A model generated the notes under the pieces. That model had not been told where the DNA came from, did not search any database, and was given only the letters and a program-made list of their open reading frames with translations. Both the position numbers and the translations under genes were made by a program. 64,000 nucleotides of DNA from Flectobacillus roseus (GTDB lineage Bacteria; Bacteroidota; Bacteroidia; Cytophagales; Spirosomataceae), in NCBI RefSeq assembly GCF_030056665.1, contig NZ_JASHIG010000008.1; one strand, written 5' to 3'. Shown piece by piece: positions 8,488-16,485 of the stretch. How positions within the stretch are numbered: position 1 is the first letter of the stretch; the number at the start of each line of letters is the position of its first letter.

Positions 8488-8646
8488 TTCATTTTTTGGT
8501 GAGTCGTTCTAAATTCACAGCTAACGAACAAGACTTTGCGTTCGGGCGGGATTTCACAGCATAAAGCTTCGAATAATTACTAAAGTTTCTTAGCAGCAAA
8601 AAGCTATACGTTTGCTCGTCAGCCTTCCTTACGCAAAATCTGTATG

Positions 8647-8953
8647 CCTGTTGCACAACTCAAATATATAGAAATCACCATAGACTTCCACCTTGCTGAG
8701 AACCTTTAATTTCACCTTGGAAAATTGCCCAAAAATATGTATTTTAAATATATGCAAGGACGCAAAAATTTCCAATGTAAAATGTATTACCAAGTCAGCT
8801 TAGATAGCTTAGTAAGTGTCGATAATTTCTATCGAAAACTCGAAAAAGCTTTGGTATGACAAACAAAAAATAAACCTCTCTTAAATCGCTTTAAAAGAGG
8901 TCTGGATATGTATTAGGTAAGAGGGTTTTTAGGGAAAATGAGTTGTGCAACAG
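8647..8953 (+). mobile_element. Internally deleted IS1182-family element (MITE-like)
   Basis: About 307 bp with the same terminal inverted repeat as the full IS (CTGTTGCACAACTCA). It keeps the left end with the first 40 codons of a transposase (8737-8859, including YYQVSLDSLVSVDNFYRKLE), then jumps to the right end with the hairpin ACCTCT..AAAAGAGGT. It differs from the full copy at many positions, so it derives from a related element and not directly from the intact one. Confidence 0.75.
8737..8859 (+). pseudogene. IS1182-family transposase, 5' fragment
   Basis: Forty codons remain of a transposase of more than 450. The motif MYYQV.LDSLVS.DNFYRKLEKAL matches the start of the intact element's transposase. 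The reading ends at TGA where the internal deletion joins the right end, so it cannot encode the DDE domain. Confidence 0.7.
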
Positions 8954-9049
8954 TTACCGCTGTTAGTGGCTGTGGCTTTCAGTCGTTAGCTGTCAGTCGT
9001 GTTTGGTAGTGAGCCTTGTCTGCTGAAAAATAAAAAAGGTGAAGGAAAA

Positions 9050-9619
9050 TTAACGGATATTTTTCCTAATTCTGCTCAACGAAGATTGGGTAACCCCCAA
9101 GTAGGATGCTAAATAGGAAAGCGGAATACGATTTACAAGTTGTGGGTATTTCTCCAGAAACTCCAAGTAGCGAGTAGAGGCATCCTCCGAAACCAAGGGA
9201 CTTCTTCTTTCTATCTTTTGTATTAATGATTTTTTGACGATTTTGTTTACAATACTTTCCCAACCAACAATGGTATTGGCGATTTCTTCCCAATTTTGTT
9301 TGGTAAACACAATTAGTTTGCAGTCCGTAACTGCTTGCACATATCCTGAAGAGGGAATTTTGTTGTCAAAACTGTCTAAGTCCACAACAAAATTGTTTTC
9401 GTCTATAAAATACTTGGTAATTTCTTCGCCTTTGTTGTTATAATAGCAAACCCGAAGAATGCCGTCTAAAACGAACCCAACTTGTTTTGCAATTTTGCCT
9501 GCTTCTGAAAAATAATCTTCTTTGCGAAGTACTAACTCCGTTGACTTGTTTGTAATGAAGTCAATTTGCTGTTTGTTTAAATTTCCGAATTGCAATAAAT
9601 AATTGATCAATGCTTCCAT
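9050..9619 (-). CDS. Crp/Fnr-family transcriptional regulator
   Basis: A 189-residue protein. Residues about 20-115 form a cyclic-nucleotide-binding-type beta-roll (VGFVLDGILRVCYYNNKGEEITKYFIDENNFVVD is typical), and residues about 150-189 a helix-turn-helix (IPLSYLASYLGVTQSSLSRIRKNI). The effector-binding arginine/glutamate set of true Crp is not evident, as is usual in this large Bacteroidota subfamily. It lies 4 bp downstream of the SDR gene in the same direction and probably forms a two-gene cassette with it; it may regulate that gene. Confidence 0.85.
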   Translation of the reverse strand: MEALINYLLQFGNLNKQQIDFITNKSTELVLRKEDYFSEAGKIAKQVGFVLDGILRVCYYNNKGEEITKYFIDENNFVVDLDSFDNKIPSSGYVQAVTDCKLIVFTKQNWEEIANTIVGWESIVNKIVKKSLIQKIERRSPLVSEDASTRYLEFLEKYPQLVNRIPLSYLASYLGVTQSSLSRIRKNIR

Positions 9620-9623
9620 CGTT

Positions 9624-10436
9624 TTATTTCATTTGGCTCATTATCAGTTTGTCAAATAGTTTATCGGAGAGAATTTTTCTGAAAAATAACATCATTTTTG
9701 CTCCCGAAGCACCAACATACCTTGTTTTCGGATGATTTGATTCAATGCCTTGTTTGATCAATTTAGCAATGACAATTGGGTCGGAAGCATCTTTTTCTAC
9801 TGCCGCATACATATTCATTACGCCTTTTGCCAAAGAACTGTAGGCCGTATTGCCCGAAACTCTTGACATGTATTCAGTTCCAAGCCCTGTCATTTCTGAT
9901 TTTGTACCGCCCGGTTCAATGACTATTACGTCAATTCCGAACGACTTTACTTCTTTGCGAAGTGCATCACTCAATCCTTCAACAGCAAATTTGCTTGCGT
10001 GATACCATACGCCCATTGGCAAGGTTACTTTACCGCCAACCGACGAAATATTTACGATTTTTCCGTAATTGTTTTTTCGCATAGTGGGCAGTACCAATTG
10101 GATTAAACGTGCGACACCAAAAACGTTTACTTCCAACTGATATTTTGCGTCGGACATTGGCATATCTTCCAACGCACCGTAATATCCCGAACCTGCATTG
10201 TTGATTAAAACGTCAATACTTCCTGCTTCTTTCAAAATTTGTTCAACACAAGCAACAAGGCTTTCTTCTTTAGTAACGTCTAAAGAAATTGGTTTTATGC
10301 CGTGTATTTTTAAGTCTTGCATTTTCTCTGTTCTGCGTGCTGCACCGTAAACGTTGTAACCGTTTTGTGCCAAATGAATTGCTGTTGCTTTTCCAATTCC
10401 TGCCGAAGCACCTGTTATTAAAACCGTCTTTGCCAT
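9624..10436 (-). CDS. Short-chain dehydrogenase/reductase (SDR)
   Basis: A 270-residue protein started at the ATG at 10436, directly before KTVLITGASAGIGKATA. It has the classical SDR Rossmann motif TGASAGIGKA near the N-terminus, NNAG (in VLINNAGSGYYG), a catalytic Ser region (NISSVGG) and YHASK, which gives the Tyr/Lys pair. It is an NAD(P)-dependent oxidoreductase with unknown substrate, of the type often paired with AraC or Crp regulators. It is the first gene of a two-gene unit with the Crp/Fnr regulator. Its size and complete motifs suggest that it is functional. Confidence 0.9.
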   Translation of the reverse strand: MAKTVLITGASAGIGKATAIHLAQNGYNVYGAARRTEKMQDLKIHGIKPISLDVTKEESLVACVEQILKEAGSIDVLINNAGSGYYGALEDMPMSDAKYQLEVNVFGVARLIQLVLPTMRKNNYGKIVNISSVGGKVTLPMGVWYHASKFAVEGLSDALRKEVKSFGIDVIVIEPGGTKSEMTGLGTEYMSRVSGNTAYSSLAKGVMNMYAAVEKDASDPIVIAKLIKQGIESNHPKTRYVGASGAKMMLFFRKILSDKLFDKLIMSQMK

Positions 10437-10499
10437 TATTTTATTTTTTACATTATTGATGGTGCAAAATTGGCTAAATAGAAAATGGAATAATTTGTC

Positions 10500-10610
10500 A
10501 TTTGGCAAAAAGTGAGTTTTGTGCGAGCTTGGTTCTATTGACTTTTAAAATTTTTCTATGTCAGTGGGTCAGGTATCTGCTGTAGGTTGGATCCGTCCTA
10601 CCGCTGCTGC
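10500..10610. repeat. Degenerate attC-like site 13
   Basis: Only partial symmetry is visible (GTAGG..CCTAC near 10,584-10,603). The end (C/T)TGCTGC is shared with site 17 and marks the left boundary of the duplicated cassette. Confidence 0.35.
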
Positions 10611-11191
10611 TTTATTCAATGTCAAGCCATAAAAACGGCTGGCTTTTTACTAGTCAAGTCGATATGGCTTTTTTTATACCAGTTCACATTTGTCTTAAAA
10701 TTTATGGTGTCGCCGATGCTTTCGTATTCTTCAAAAAATATATTTTCCTCTGTCTGCGGCTTTCCAAAATAATACCATTCCCACAAAACCTTGTCTGCTT
10801 TATCAATTTGAAAATGTCCTTTTGTGTCTTTAATGTTTTCTGCATTCCAAATTGTCAGCCGTTCTTTGTTCTCAAACGTCAATGTCAATTTATTTAATTC
10901 CTTGTCGAAGAATACTGCGTCGAGCTTATGAAAATTGTCCATCGGTCTGCCAAACCAATTACCCCAAATACAAAGCGAGCCGCCTTCAAAACATCGGCTT
11001 GAAGAATTATGTCTATTTAAAAACTCATGTGTGTTCATAGCAGGTGTGATAAAAAATGAAGCTCTTGTTCTGTATTTTGAAGGTAGAAGACTGATTCTGT
11101 AAAATTGCAGGCAAAGGGCGGGTTTAGGAGTATAAAACTGACTCCTAGCACTGAGCTTGATACGAAGCTCAAAGCTTCATTTAAGCACTGA
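10606..11191. repeat. Duplicated cassette, copy 1
   Basis: It matches 14,910-15,495 with only two substitutions inside the gene and site (plus two at the left boundary). The shared block holds the gene and most of the site on its 5' side, and ends after AAGCACTGA. It shows a recent cassette-level duplication. Confidence 0.9.
10622..11038 (-). CDS. Unrecognised cassette protein, copy 1
   Basis: A 138-residue soluble protein. Visible features are GGSLCIWGNWFGRPMDNFHKL near the N-terminus, a strand-rich middle (LNKLTLTFENKERLTIWN) and an aromatic stretch (VLWEWYYFGKPQTEEN). No signal peptide or membrane segment is seen. The stretch of paired strands around LTIWNAENI resembles small immunity-like proteins, without clear assignment. 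It differs from copy 2 by one residue near the C-terminus (PAVFMA against PAVSMA). Confidence 0.65.
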   Translation of the reverse strand: MNTHEFLNRHNSSSRCFEGGSLCIWGNWFGRPMDNFHKLDAVFFDKELNKLTLTFENKERLTIWNAENIKDTKGHFQIDKADKVLWEWYYFGKPQTEENIFFEEYESIGDTINFKTNVNWYKKSHIDLTSKKPAVFMA

Positions 11192-11218
11192 ACCGACAGT
11201 TTCTTGTAGGTGGTGTTA
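11039..11218. repeat. attC-like site 14 (recombinant)
   Basis: It starts with TAGCAGGTGTGATAAAAAATG and is identical to site 18 up to AAGCACTGA. The last 27 bases (to GTTATCGG) differ and no longer pair well with the left arm, so the site looks like a hybrid formed after the duplication. Confidence 0.6.
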
Positions 11219-11228
11219 TCGGTTGTTT

Positions 11229-11990
11229 TTATTTCAGTTCATCCAGTGTTGACCATTTTATATTTCTTATTGCTTCAACTTTCATATCCGATTGTGTTGA
11301 GTGTCCTTTGAAAAATATTGCAGGGAATTGCTTTGTAGTGTCTGGAATTGTAATATTACCATCTCTTTCTATGTCATTGTCAACCGAAGATTGAAGGTAT
11401 ATATTTTGCGAGTCATATTTTAAAATTAGGTCTGTAATGTCCCAAGGATAACCCCAATAATGTTTGCTGTTTTCTATAATTATTGGATTAAAATAAAATA
11501 GCAAATTGTCTTGTAAGGTTTTTAAGTCTTGGTCATAAAATGCGTAATCAATACCATCTTCATAACCAGTCGCGGTAAATATTTCTGGTTCAGGGTCTTT
11601 GTCAAGATTTACAAACCAAAAGAAGTCAAAGTCCATTGAATACTTTTTCAATCGCTTAAACAGTCTTTTGTCTGAAGTAATCCAATCTTCTAAAAAGTCA
11701 GCTTTGTCAATGTTGGTTACAGGTTTGTATTGACAAATAAAGTCGAGCTTGCCGTCACCGTCAAAGTCAACTTTAAATACTCTTGTTACTTTTCCTTTGA
11801 TTAAAGGTTGTATGTAACTTGGAACTTGTTTAAGAGTGTCCATTTTGAAAAAAGCCGTTGAAATTAATTCTAAACTGTCAACAGTGTTTGAGTTAAGAGT
11901 TGTCGAAAAACCATTTTCTTTAGGGTTGTCACAGGAGAAGATTGTCAGCCCCATATAAACTAAAAATGTTATTAAAAATGTCTTTTTCAT
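11229..11990 (-). CDS. VCBS/FG-GAP-like lipoprotein
   Basis: A 253-residue protein from the ATG at 11990, with a signal sequence ending in a lipobox (TIFSC). It contains DFDGDGKLDFICQYKP, a canonical EF-hand-like calcium turn of VCBS/FG-GAP repeats, and a second looser one (WFVNLDKDPEPEIFTATGYEDG). It is probably a lipid-anchored periplasmic or surface protein. It is similar in design to the 7,048-7,731 lipoprotein. It is a single-gene cassette between sites 14 and 15. Confidence 0.65.
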   Translation of the reverse strand: MKKTFLITFLVYMGLTIFSCDNPKENGFSTTLNSNTVDSLELISTAFFKMDTLKQVPSYIQPLIKGKVTRVFKVDFDGDGKLDFICQYKPVTNIDKADFLEDWITSDKRLFKRLKKYSMDFDFFWFVNLDKDPEPEIFTATGYEDGIDYAFYDQDLKTLQDNLLFYFNPIIIENSKHYWGYPWDITDLILKYDSQNIYLQSSVDNDIERDGNITIPDTTKQFPAIFFKGHSTQSDMKVEAIRNIKWSTLDELK

Positions 11991-12017
11991 TGTTGCCATG
12001 TCGTGTCCTAAATTAAA

Positions 12018-12211
12018 CGCTAACAGATAGGGCTTGTGATCGGGTTGGAGTTTAAAAATCTTCTGCCCGAATGTTCACTGATAGAAATAGCTATTTTTCA
12101 ATTACCTACTAATGTTCAAAAGATTTCAGTATGCCGAAACACATGTACAGAGTATTGCCCAAACTTGATGTTTATTCCGTCCACTCCACTGGACACAAGT
12201 CCATGTTGGGT
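12018..12211. repeat. attC-like site 15 (long class)
   Basis: Core GCTAACAG with GGGCTTGTGATCGGG on the left, and CTGGACACAAGTCCATG with core GTTGGG on the right. Length is about 190 bp. Confidence 0.7.
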
Positions 12212-12235
12212 GCTGTTTTTTGTAGGTTATATTGT

Positions 12236-12682
12236 TTAATATCCTAAATCCTCTCTTATTCTTTTCATGGTTCTATCCGTTCTGACTAATGTCATGTTAC
12301 CAGCGGAAACATAAAACAGAATACTCCCACAAAATTTAGATAAGTGCCATAAAAATTCAAGTATTGCGTTCTCATCTCCACGTTCAAAAGAAATTGAATC
12401 TATTTTATCTATATTATCAATATAAATAGCAGTCATAATTTCACCATTCTTGGAAAGTGAATTAGTCCATCTTTGTCGTCCAAAATCTTCAATAATTTCC
12501 CCTTCACCATAATCATAAGAAGTCTGTGTGATGGCAAATTTTACTTGTTCCAATGTTGGTAGTCCAAACTTACATTCAGAAGCTAGGTCAATATCAACTC
12601 CTGAAAGAAAACTTATTGTGTTTGGGTCACTTTTATGGTCAAAAAAAACCTTCTCAGGGTATGCAAATTTCGATACTCCCAT
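12236..12682 (-). CDS. Unrecognised cassette protein (second gene of pair)
   Basis: A 148-residue cytosolic protein. Its ATG follows the TAA of the 12,683-13,051 gene directly, so the two are certainly co-transcribed. Visible stretches are a middle beta segment (GEIMTAIYIDNIDKIDSISFERGDENAILEFLWHLSKFC) and the C-terminal MTLVRTDRTMKRIREDLGY. I do not recognise a family. The tight two-gene layout of a small cassette would fit a toxin-antitoxin or a subunit pair, but no catalytic motif supports that. Confidence 0.6.
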   Translation of the reverse strand: MGVSKFAYPEKVFFDHKSDPNTISFLSGVDIDLASECKFGLPTLEQVKFAITQTSYDYGEGEIIEDFGRQRWTNSLSKNGEIMTAIYIDNIDKIDSISFERGDENAILEFLWHLSKFCGSILFYVSAGNMTLVRTDRTMKRIREDLGY

Positions 12683-13051
12683 TTAATATTCTGTTAGATT
12701 GTATAGGTACTTGTTGGGTGTTTCAGTATTGTGTTCTATTATTCTATATGTCAAATGTCTCAGCTGCCAATCAGTTCCATTGAGTTCATAGGTCTGATGT
12801 AAATTTCCTATTGCAGTATTTAATTTAACAAAGACCTTATTTATTTTGCACTTAAAAAACACTAGTCCAACAAAATCATAAGGAAATTTAAGAATGCTAT
12901 CAACTGTACGTTGTTCTCCAAGTATAAGCTCATCTACATATCCGTCAGATGGATGCCAAGTGTCACCGAGCGATAAGTCTTCAATATAATCTACTTTATC
13001 AAATAAATTCAAAAGATCCTTCAATGATTTTGTGTATATAAATAGTCGCAT
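12683..13051 (-). CDS. Unrecognised cassette protein (first gene of pair)
   Basis: A 122-residue protein opening with MRLFIYTKSLKDLLNLFDKVDYIEDL, a strand then a helix, and containing the polar segment GDTWHPSDGYVDELILG. No signal or membrane segment is present. The stop codon touches the start codon of the downstream gene (TAAATG). No function is assigned. Confidence 0.55.
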   Translation of the reverse strand: MRLFIYTKSLKDLLNLFDKVDYIEDLSLGDTWHPSDGYVDELILGEQRTVDSILKFPYDFVGLVFFKCKINKVFVKLNTAIGNLHQTYELNGTDWQLRHLTYRIIEHNTETPNKYLYNLTEY

Positions 13052-13091
13052 TGTTAGTGTCGATTACATTGGAAATGTCGTCATAAAATAG

Positions 13092-13205
13092 TATCCAAAG
13101 TTTTCGGGCTTTTTGTTCGAGCGGGTTTCGGGTCGTTTGGCAAGAACGAGTGATGTCAGCATCATTGTTCTAATCGACTTACTTATACTTTGAAAATAGT
13201 CTTTT
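13092..13205. repeat. Degenerate attC-like site 16
   Basis: The left arm is well kept (CCAAAG, then CGGGCTTTTTGTTCGAGCGGG). The right arm is absent or eroded (only CTTTTGAACC remains), so this site may have lost half of its stem. Confidence 0.45.
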
Positions 13206-13210
13206 GAACC

Positions 13211-13607
13211 TTAATGCTTTATTAAGGCTTTTTCGAGGTTTTTTGGGATTATAAGTTCTTCAACTTCGTCTAAGATTGTCCAAGAACCGTTTTGTTTGGC
13301 TACTTCAATACTATTCAAGCCTACTTGTGTCATTAATCCTTTTGCGATAAGGTTATGAACTTTCTCTTTGTTGATTTTTGAGTTTGCTGAAAAATTGATG
13401 TGATTTTTCTTCGTCAATTTTGATTTTCTTGCTGTATATCCACCCAAAGCATAATGTTTCATCAATTGCTTCACTCCAAGAAATGGAAAGCTTCTCTGAT
13501 GATTTAGCCTAAAAAACAAGCCAAACAGATTGCTTGGAGAAATGATTTTTTCTAACCATTGTCGCCAATCTGCTTGACTTGTCGGATAAAAAATTTCTGT
13601 TTCGGTT
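13211..13607 (-). pseudogene. Broken YdeI/OmpD-associated family gene
   Basis: Reading on from the RidA stop, one frame gives ETEIFYPTSQADWRQWLE, then VWLVF, a TAG stop, and in the same frame KSSEKLSISWSEAIDETLCF. About 55 codons later the similarity moves to another frame (INKEKVHNLIAKGLM, GSWTILDEVEELIIPK), with about five codons missing between. These segments in this order are the YdeI/OmpD-associated pattern. No ATG precedes the first segment. The gene has thus lost its start, gained a stop and lost reading frame. The 102-residue ORF at 13,211-13,519 begins in a wrong frame and only its last half is genuine. Confidence 0.75.
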
Positions 13608-13611
13608 ATTG

Positions 13612-14004
13612 TTACTTTACAACCGTAGCTTCTAATTCTACGGTCAAAGTTGCAAAAAGTCCTTTAACTTCTAGAAGAGTGGTCGCTTGCTGAATTCCGT
13701 GTTTCATAAGAAATGGCACATAAACATCCATACAAGAGGTAAAGAACTCGTTTGTGTTTGTTGTGTAAACATTTAGCCTTACAATATTTTTACACTCATA
13801 ACCTGACTCACCAATGAGTTGCTCCAAATTTGCGATGGTTTGAATGAGTTGGCTTCTCATATCGGCAGCACTTGGAACTCCATTGGCATCAATCGCTACT
13901 TGTCCTGAACAATAAAGTGTTCCTTCTGAATGCTTTACTTCTACGGCTTGTACAGAATTTGTGTTTTTACCCCACGCCCAAGGGTCGAATGTTGTCTTTT
14001 GCAT
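13612..14004 (-). CDS. RidA/YjgF-family protein
   Basis: A 130-residue protein, the usual RidA length. The core motif is recognisable: YCSGQVAIDANGVPSAADMRSQLIQTIANLEQLI, then GYECKNIVRLNVYTTN, and the C-terminal phrase TLLEVKGLFATLTVELEATV. RidA members deaminate reactive enamine/imine intermediates; the conserved catalytic Arg of true RidA (R in IPLSR near the C-terminus) seems to be absent here, suggesting a divergent subgroup. It is the middle gene of a three-gene cassette with the WYL regulator upstream and the broken YdeI gene downstream. Confidence 0.85.
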   Translation of the reverse strand: MQKTTFDPWAWGKNTNSVQAVEVKHSEGTLYCSGQVAIDANGVPSAADMRSQLIQTIANLEQLIGESGYECKNIVRLNVYTTNTNEFFTSCMDVYVPFLMKHGIQQATTLLEVKGLFATLTVELEATVVK

Positions 14005-14091
14005 TTTATTGATTTTAAATAGTTTGTCATTATTGACATAGCAAAAGTAAAATGGACGTATGACAGCCTTATGTCAGGGGTAGAAAACGAA

Positions 14092-14784
14092 TTAGTGAAA
14101 TTTATCAAAATATTCTTGTAGGGTCATTTTATGTGGCTCAAATTTTTCATAAAGAACTTGCATTTTTGTTATCCTATCCAAACGAAAAAATCTAAATTCT
14201 TTTCGCGAACGACACCAAGCAATAAGAAGCCAATTTTCGTTTGTACTAATCAATGCAAACGGCTCAATAGTTCTATTTGTAGTTTTGTTTTTTTCGTTGG
14301 TGTAGTCAAATTTAACTAATTGGAAATTCGTTAGTGCTTGTTGTAATTCGGAAATATTGTTGCTGTTTCTTTCTCTGTTAAGGTTTTGTTCAAAACGGGT
14401 TCTGTCAGCAAGTAAATTCGCTTTGTCTTTTTCAGATTGTTGCAATACTGCCTTGATTTTATCAATAGCTTCCATGTAATCTTTGATGAAAGAAGTGTCC
14501 TTATTTTTCAGAACCAATTGTTCAGCAAGAATTAAAGCATTTGCTTGACTTTCGGTAAACATAACTGGTGGAATTTTGTAACCTTCCATCAAAGAATACC
14601 CCTTTCCGTCTTCCGTCAAAATGGGAACTCCTGCTTGTTCCAATGCTCTAATGTCCCTATAAATCGTCCGTACGCTCACGTCAAATTTCTCTGCAAGTTT
14701 TGTGGCTGTCAATAGTCGTTTCGTTTGCAATTGTGTTAAAATTGCAGTCAGTCGTGAAAGACGTTTTGTATCGTTATCATTCAT
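14092..14784 (-). CDS. YafY-type HTH and WYL-domain regulator
   Basis: A 230-residue protein. Residues about 8-60 form a winged HTH (RLTAILTQLQTKRLLTATKLAEKFDVSVRTIYRDIRALEQAGVPI), and residues about 150-225 a WYL domain (FDYTNEKNKTTNRTIEPFALISTNENWLLIAWCRSRKEFRFFRLDRI), which may sense small ligands or nucleic acid ends. Between them lies a helical linker. It probably regulates its own operon with RidA. The gap to RidA is 87 bp without an attC site. Confidence 0.9.
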   Translation of the reverse strand: MNDNDTKRLSRLTAILTQLQTKRLLTATKLAEKFDVSVRTIYRDIRALEQAGVPILTEDGKGYSLMEGYKIPPVMFTESQANALILAEQLVLKNKDTSFIKDYMEAIDKIKAVLQQSEKDKANLLADRTRFEQNLNRERNSNNISELQQALTNFQLVKFDYTNEKNKTTNRTIEPFALISTNENWLLIAWCRSRKEFRFFRLDRITKMQVLYEKFEPHKMTLQEYFDKFH

Positions 14785-14829
14785 TCGTTAAATGTCGGTC
14801 TGTTATCGTTGCGGTCGTCCTAAAATGGC

Positions 14830-14914
14830 TACTAACGTTTCGAGTAATAGACAATGGTGGTGAGTTTATATTCGTCCTTCTGGAACTGCAACACAATAGA
14901 ATTACCATTGCTGC
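14830..14914. repeat. attC-like site 17 (short)
   Basis: Core ACTAACG with GACAATGGTGGTG on the left, ATTACCATTGCTGC on the right. At about 85 bp it is the shortest intact-looking site. Confidence 0.6.
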
Positions 14915-15495
14915 TTATTTCAATGTCAAGCCATAGAAACGGCTGGCTTTTTACTAGTCAAGTCGATATGGCTTTTTTTATACCAGTTCACATTTGTCTT
15001 AAAATTTATGGTGTCGCCGATGCTTTCGTATTCTTCAAAAAATATATTTTCCTCTGTCTGCGGCTTTCCAAAATAATACCATTCCCACAAAACCTTGTCT
15101 GCTTTATCAATTTGAAAATGTCCTTTTGTGTCTTTAATGTTTTCTGCATTCCAAATTGTCAGCCGTTCTTTGTTCTCAAACGTCAATGTCAATTTATTTA
15201 ATTCCTTGTCGAAGAATACTGCGTCGAGCTTATGAAAATTGTCCATCGGTCTGCCAAACCAATTACCCCAAATACAAAGCGAGCCGCCTTCAAAACATCG
15301 GCTTGAAGAATTATGTCTATTTAAAAACTCATGTGTGTTCATAGCAGGTGTGATAAAAAATGAAGCTCTTGTTCTGTATTTTGAAGGTAGAAGACTGATT
15401 CTGTAAAATTGCAGGCAAAGGGCGGGTTTAGGAGTATAAAACTGACTCCTAGCACTGAGCTTGATACGAAACTCAAAGCTTCATTTAAGCACTGA
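14910..15495. repeat. Duplicated cassette, copy 2
   Basis: It matches 10,606-11,191 (offset 4,304). Differences are seen at about 14,935 (AGAAACGG against AAAAACGG) and at GAAACTC against GAAGCTC near 15,468. Its own site is complete and symmetrical, so this copy is probably the original. Confidence 0.9.
14926..15342 (-). CDS. Unrecognised cassette protein, copy 2
   Basis: A 138-residue protein identical to copy 1 except for one residue (Ser in PAVSMA where copy 1 has Phe). See copy 1 for the description. The neighbouring genes on both sides differ between the two copies, which supports cassette mobility rather than a segmental duplication. Confidence 0.65.
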   Translation of the reverse strand: MNTHEFLNRHNSSSRCFEGGSLCIWGNWFGRPMDNFHKLDAVFFDKELNKLTLTFENKERLTIWNAENIKDTKGHFQIDKADKVLWEWYYFGKPQTEENIFFEEYESIGDTINFKTNVNWYKKSHIDLTSKKPAVSMA

Positions 15496-15525
15496 TCTCG
15501 CTTTTTTTTCAAACACCTGTTATCG
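15343..15525. repeat. attC-like site 18
   Basis: TAGCAGGTGTGATAAAAAATG on the left is a good reverse complement of TTTTTTTTCAAACACCTGTTA on the right. It also has inner arms GGGCGGGTTTAGGAG and the centre TATAAAACTGACTCCTAGC. Confidence 0.7.
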
Positions 15526-15540
15526 CCGCTTTTCTTTCTG

Positions 15541-16260
15541 TCAATGTGCTTTCAGTATTTTGTCGGCAATGGTCAAACAGTTTTCTAATGTTCCACTCAT
15601 TCCCATATTTTCAGTTTCAAATTTGTGCAGTCTCTTTGCGATTTCTTGCCTGTCAGCGTTTGATTTTACAAGTCCAAAAATTTCAAGAACGTAACATTGA
15701 TATTCGTCTCTTGGTGCAAGGTCGTTAATGCCAATTGGGTCCCAGTCAAACCAAAGTATGTCGTCAATTTTTTTGTATACTAAAAAGTCCTTAGCTGTTG
15801 TTAAGTTGTCTTTGAATTTTTTGTTTCGACTAAACAACAAAAGTGCAGATTTAACTTCTTCTTCAAGTCTATTGCCCTCAAAATATTCTGTCGCTTTGAG
15901 AGCCAAACTTGCAATGTAATGTCCACTGTTGCTGTCAAACGGAGCAGATTGTCCCGAAGCATTGTAAGTTACTTTGGCGACAAGTTCTACAAGTCTTAAA
16001 TAAATTTCAGGTTCATAATTTTTGTTTTCAAGTCCGAACACTCTGATTTTAGTGAATTGTTCGTGTGCATCTTTCCAACGGTCTTTGTCGTCTATGATTT
16101 GATAAAGTTCACTAATTGAGTTCGGTATGTTTTTTATGTAACGGTCAAAACGAGACAATACAAGTCCTGCCCAACTTGGTCTGATGTCGTTGGGTAAGTT
16201 CTCAAAAATCTGTTGTCCGATTTTGATGTTAGTTTTTATGTCGTACTGCTCTGTTACCAT
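15541..16260 (-). CDS. Cassette protein with WDPIGIN motif
   Basis: A 239-residue soluble protein, helical in the first two thirds. The last third holds LWFDWDPIGINDLAPRDEY followed by a helix and MGMSGTLENCLTIADKIL. The phrase WDPIG.N....DEY, then MG near the C-terminus, recurs in a family of small bacterial proteins often found beside toxin or defence genes. I know no biochemical function for it. Start at ATG 16260. Confidence 0.6.
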   Translation of the reverse strand: MVTEQYDIKTNIKIGQQIFENLPNDIRPSWAGLVLSRFDRYIKNIPNSISELYQIIDDKDRWKDAHEQFTKIRVFGLENKNYEPEIYLRLVELVAKVTYNASGQSAPFDSNSGHYIASLALKATEYFEGNRLEEEVKSALLLFSRNKKFKDNLTTAKDFLVYKKIDDILWFDWDPIGINDLAPRDEYQCYVLEIFGLVKSNADRQEIAKRLHKFETENMGMSGTLENCLTIADKILKAH

Positions 16261-16268
16261 AAAGTGGC

Positions 16269-16462
16269 ATATAACGTTTGAGGCTTGTCTCAGGGCTGGA
16301 GTTGTAACTGTGTCCGCCCGGAAATTGAAACCGATTATATTGGTGTTGAATTTAATAACTAAAAGCCAAATAGAATTTGGTCAAGCCCGATATTGGTTGA
16401 TAGTAGTATAGCTACCGATTGTTACTATGTCCCCCAGCCTTGCGGCAAACCTTTTGCTGCCT
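16269..16462. repeat. attC-like site 19 (long class)
   Basis: Core ATAACG with GAGGCTTGTCTCAGGGCTGG on the left, and CCCCCAGCCTTGCGGCAAACC on the right. The centre AAATAGAATTTGGTCAAGCCC nearly equals that of site 5. Confidence 0.7.
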
Positions 16463-16485
16463 GCTGGCATTTTTTGTAACGCCTC

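Larger units (their letters stand above)
8519..8970. repeat. attC-like site 12, interrupted by a deleted IS
   Basis: Core GCTAACG, arm AAGACTTTGCGTTCGGGCGGG on the left. Right arm CCTTCCTTACGCAAAATCTG stops at 8646, and the end CCGCTGTTAGTGGC resumes at about 8957. The IS derivative splits the site between its right arm and right core. Confidence 0.7.

Noticed and set aside
10619..11040. Plus-strand ORFs over the duplicated cassette
   Set aside because: They occur only as mirror frames of the minus-strand gene in both copies and have no start context or family.
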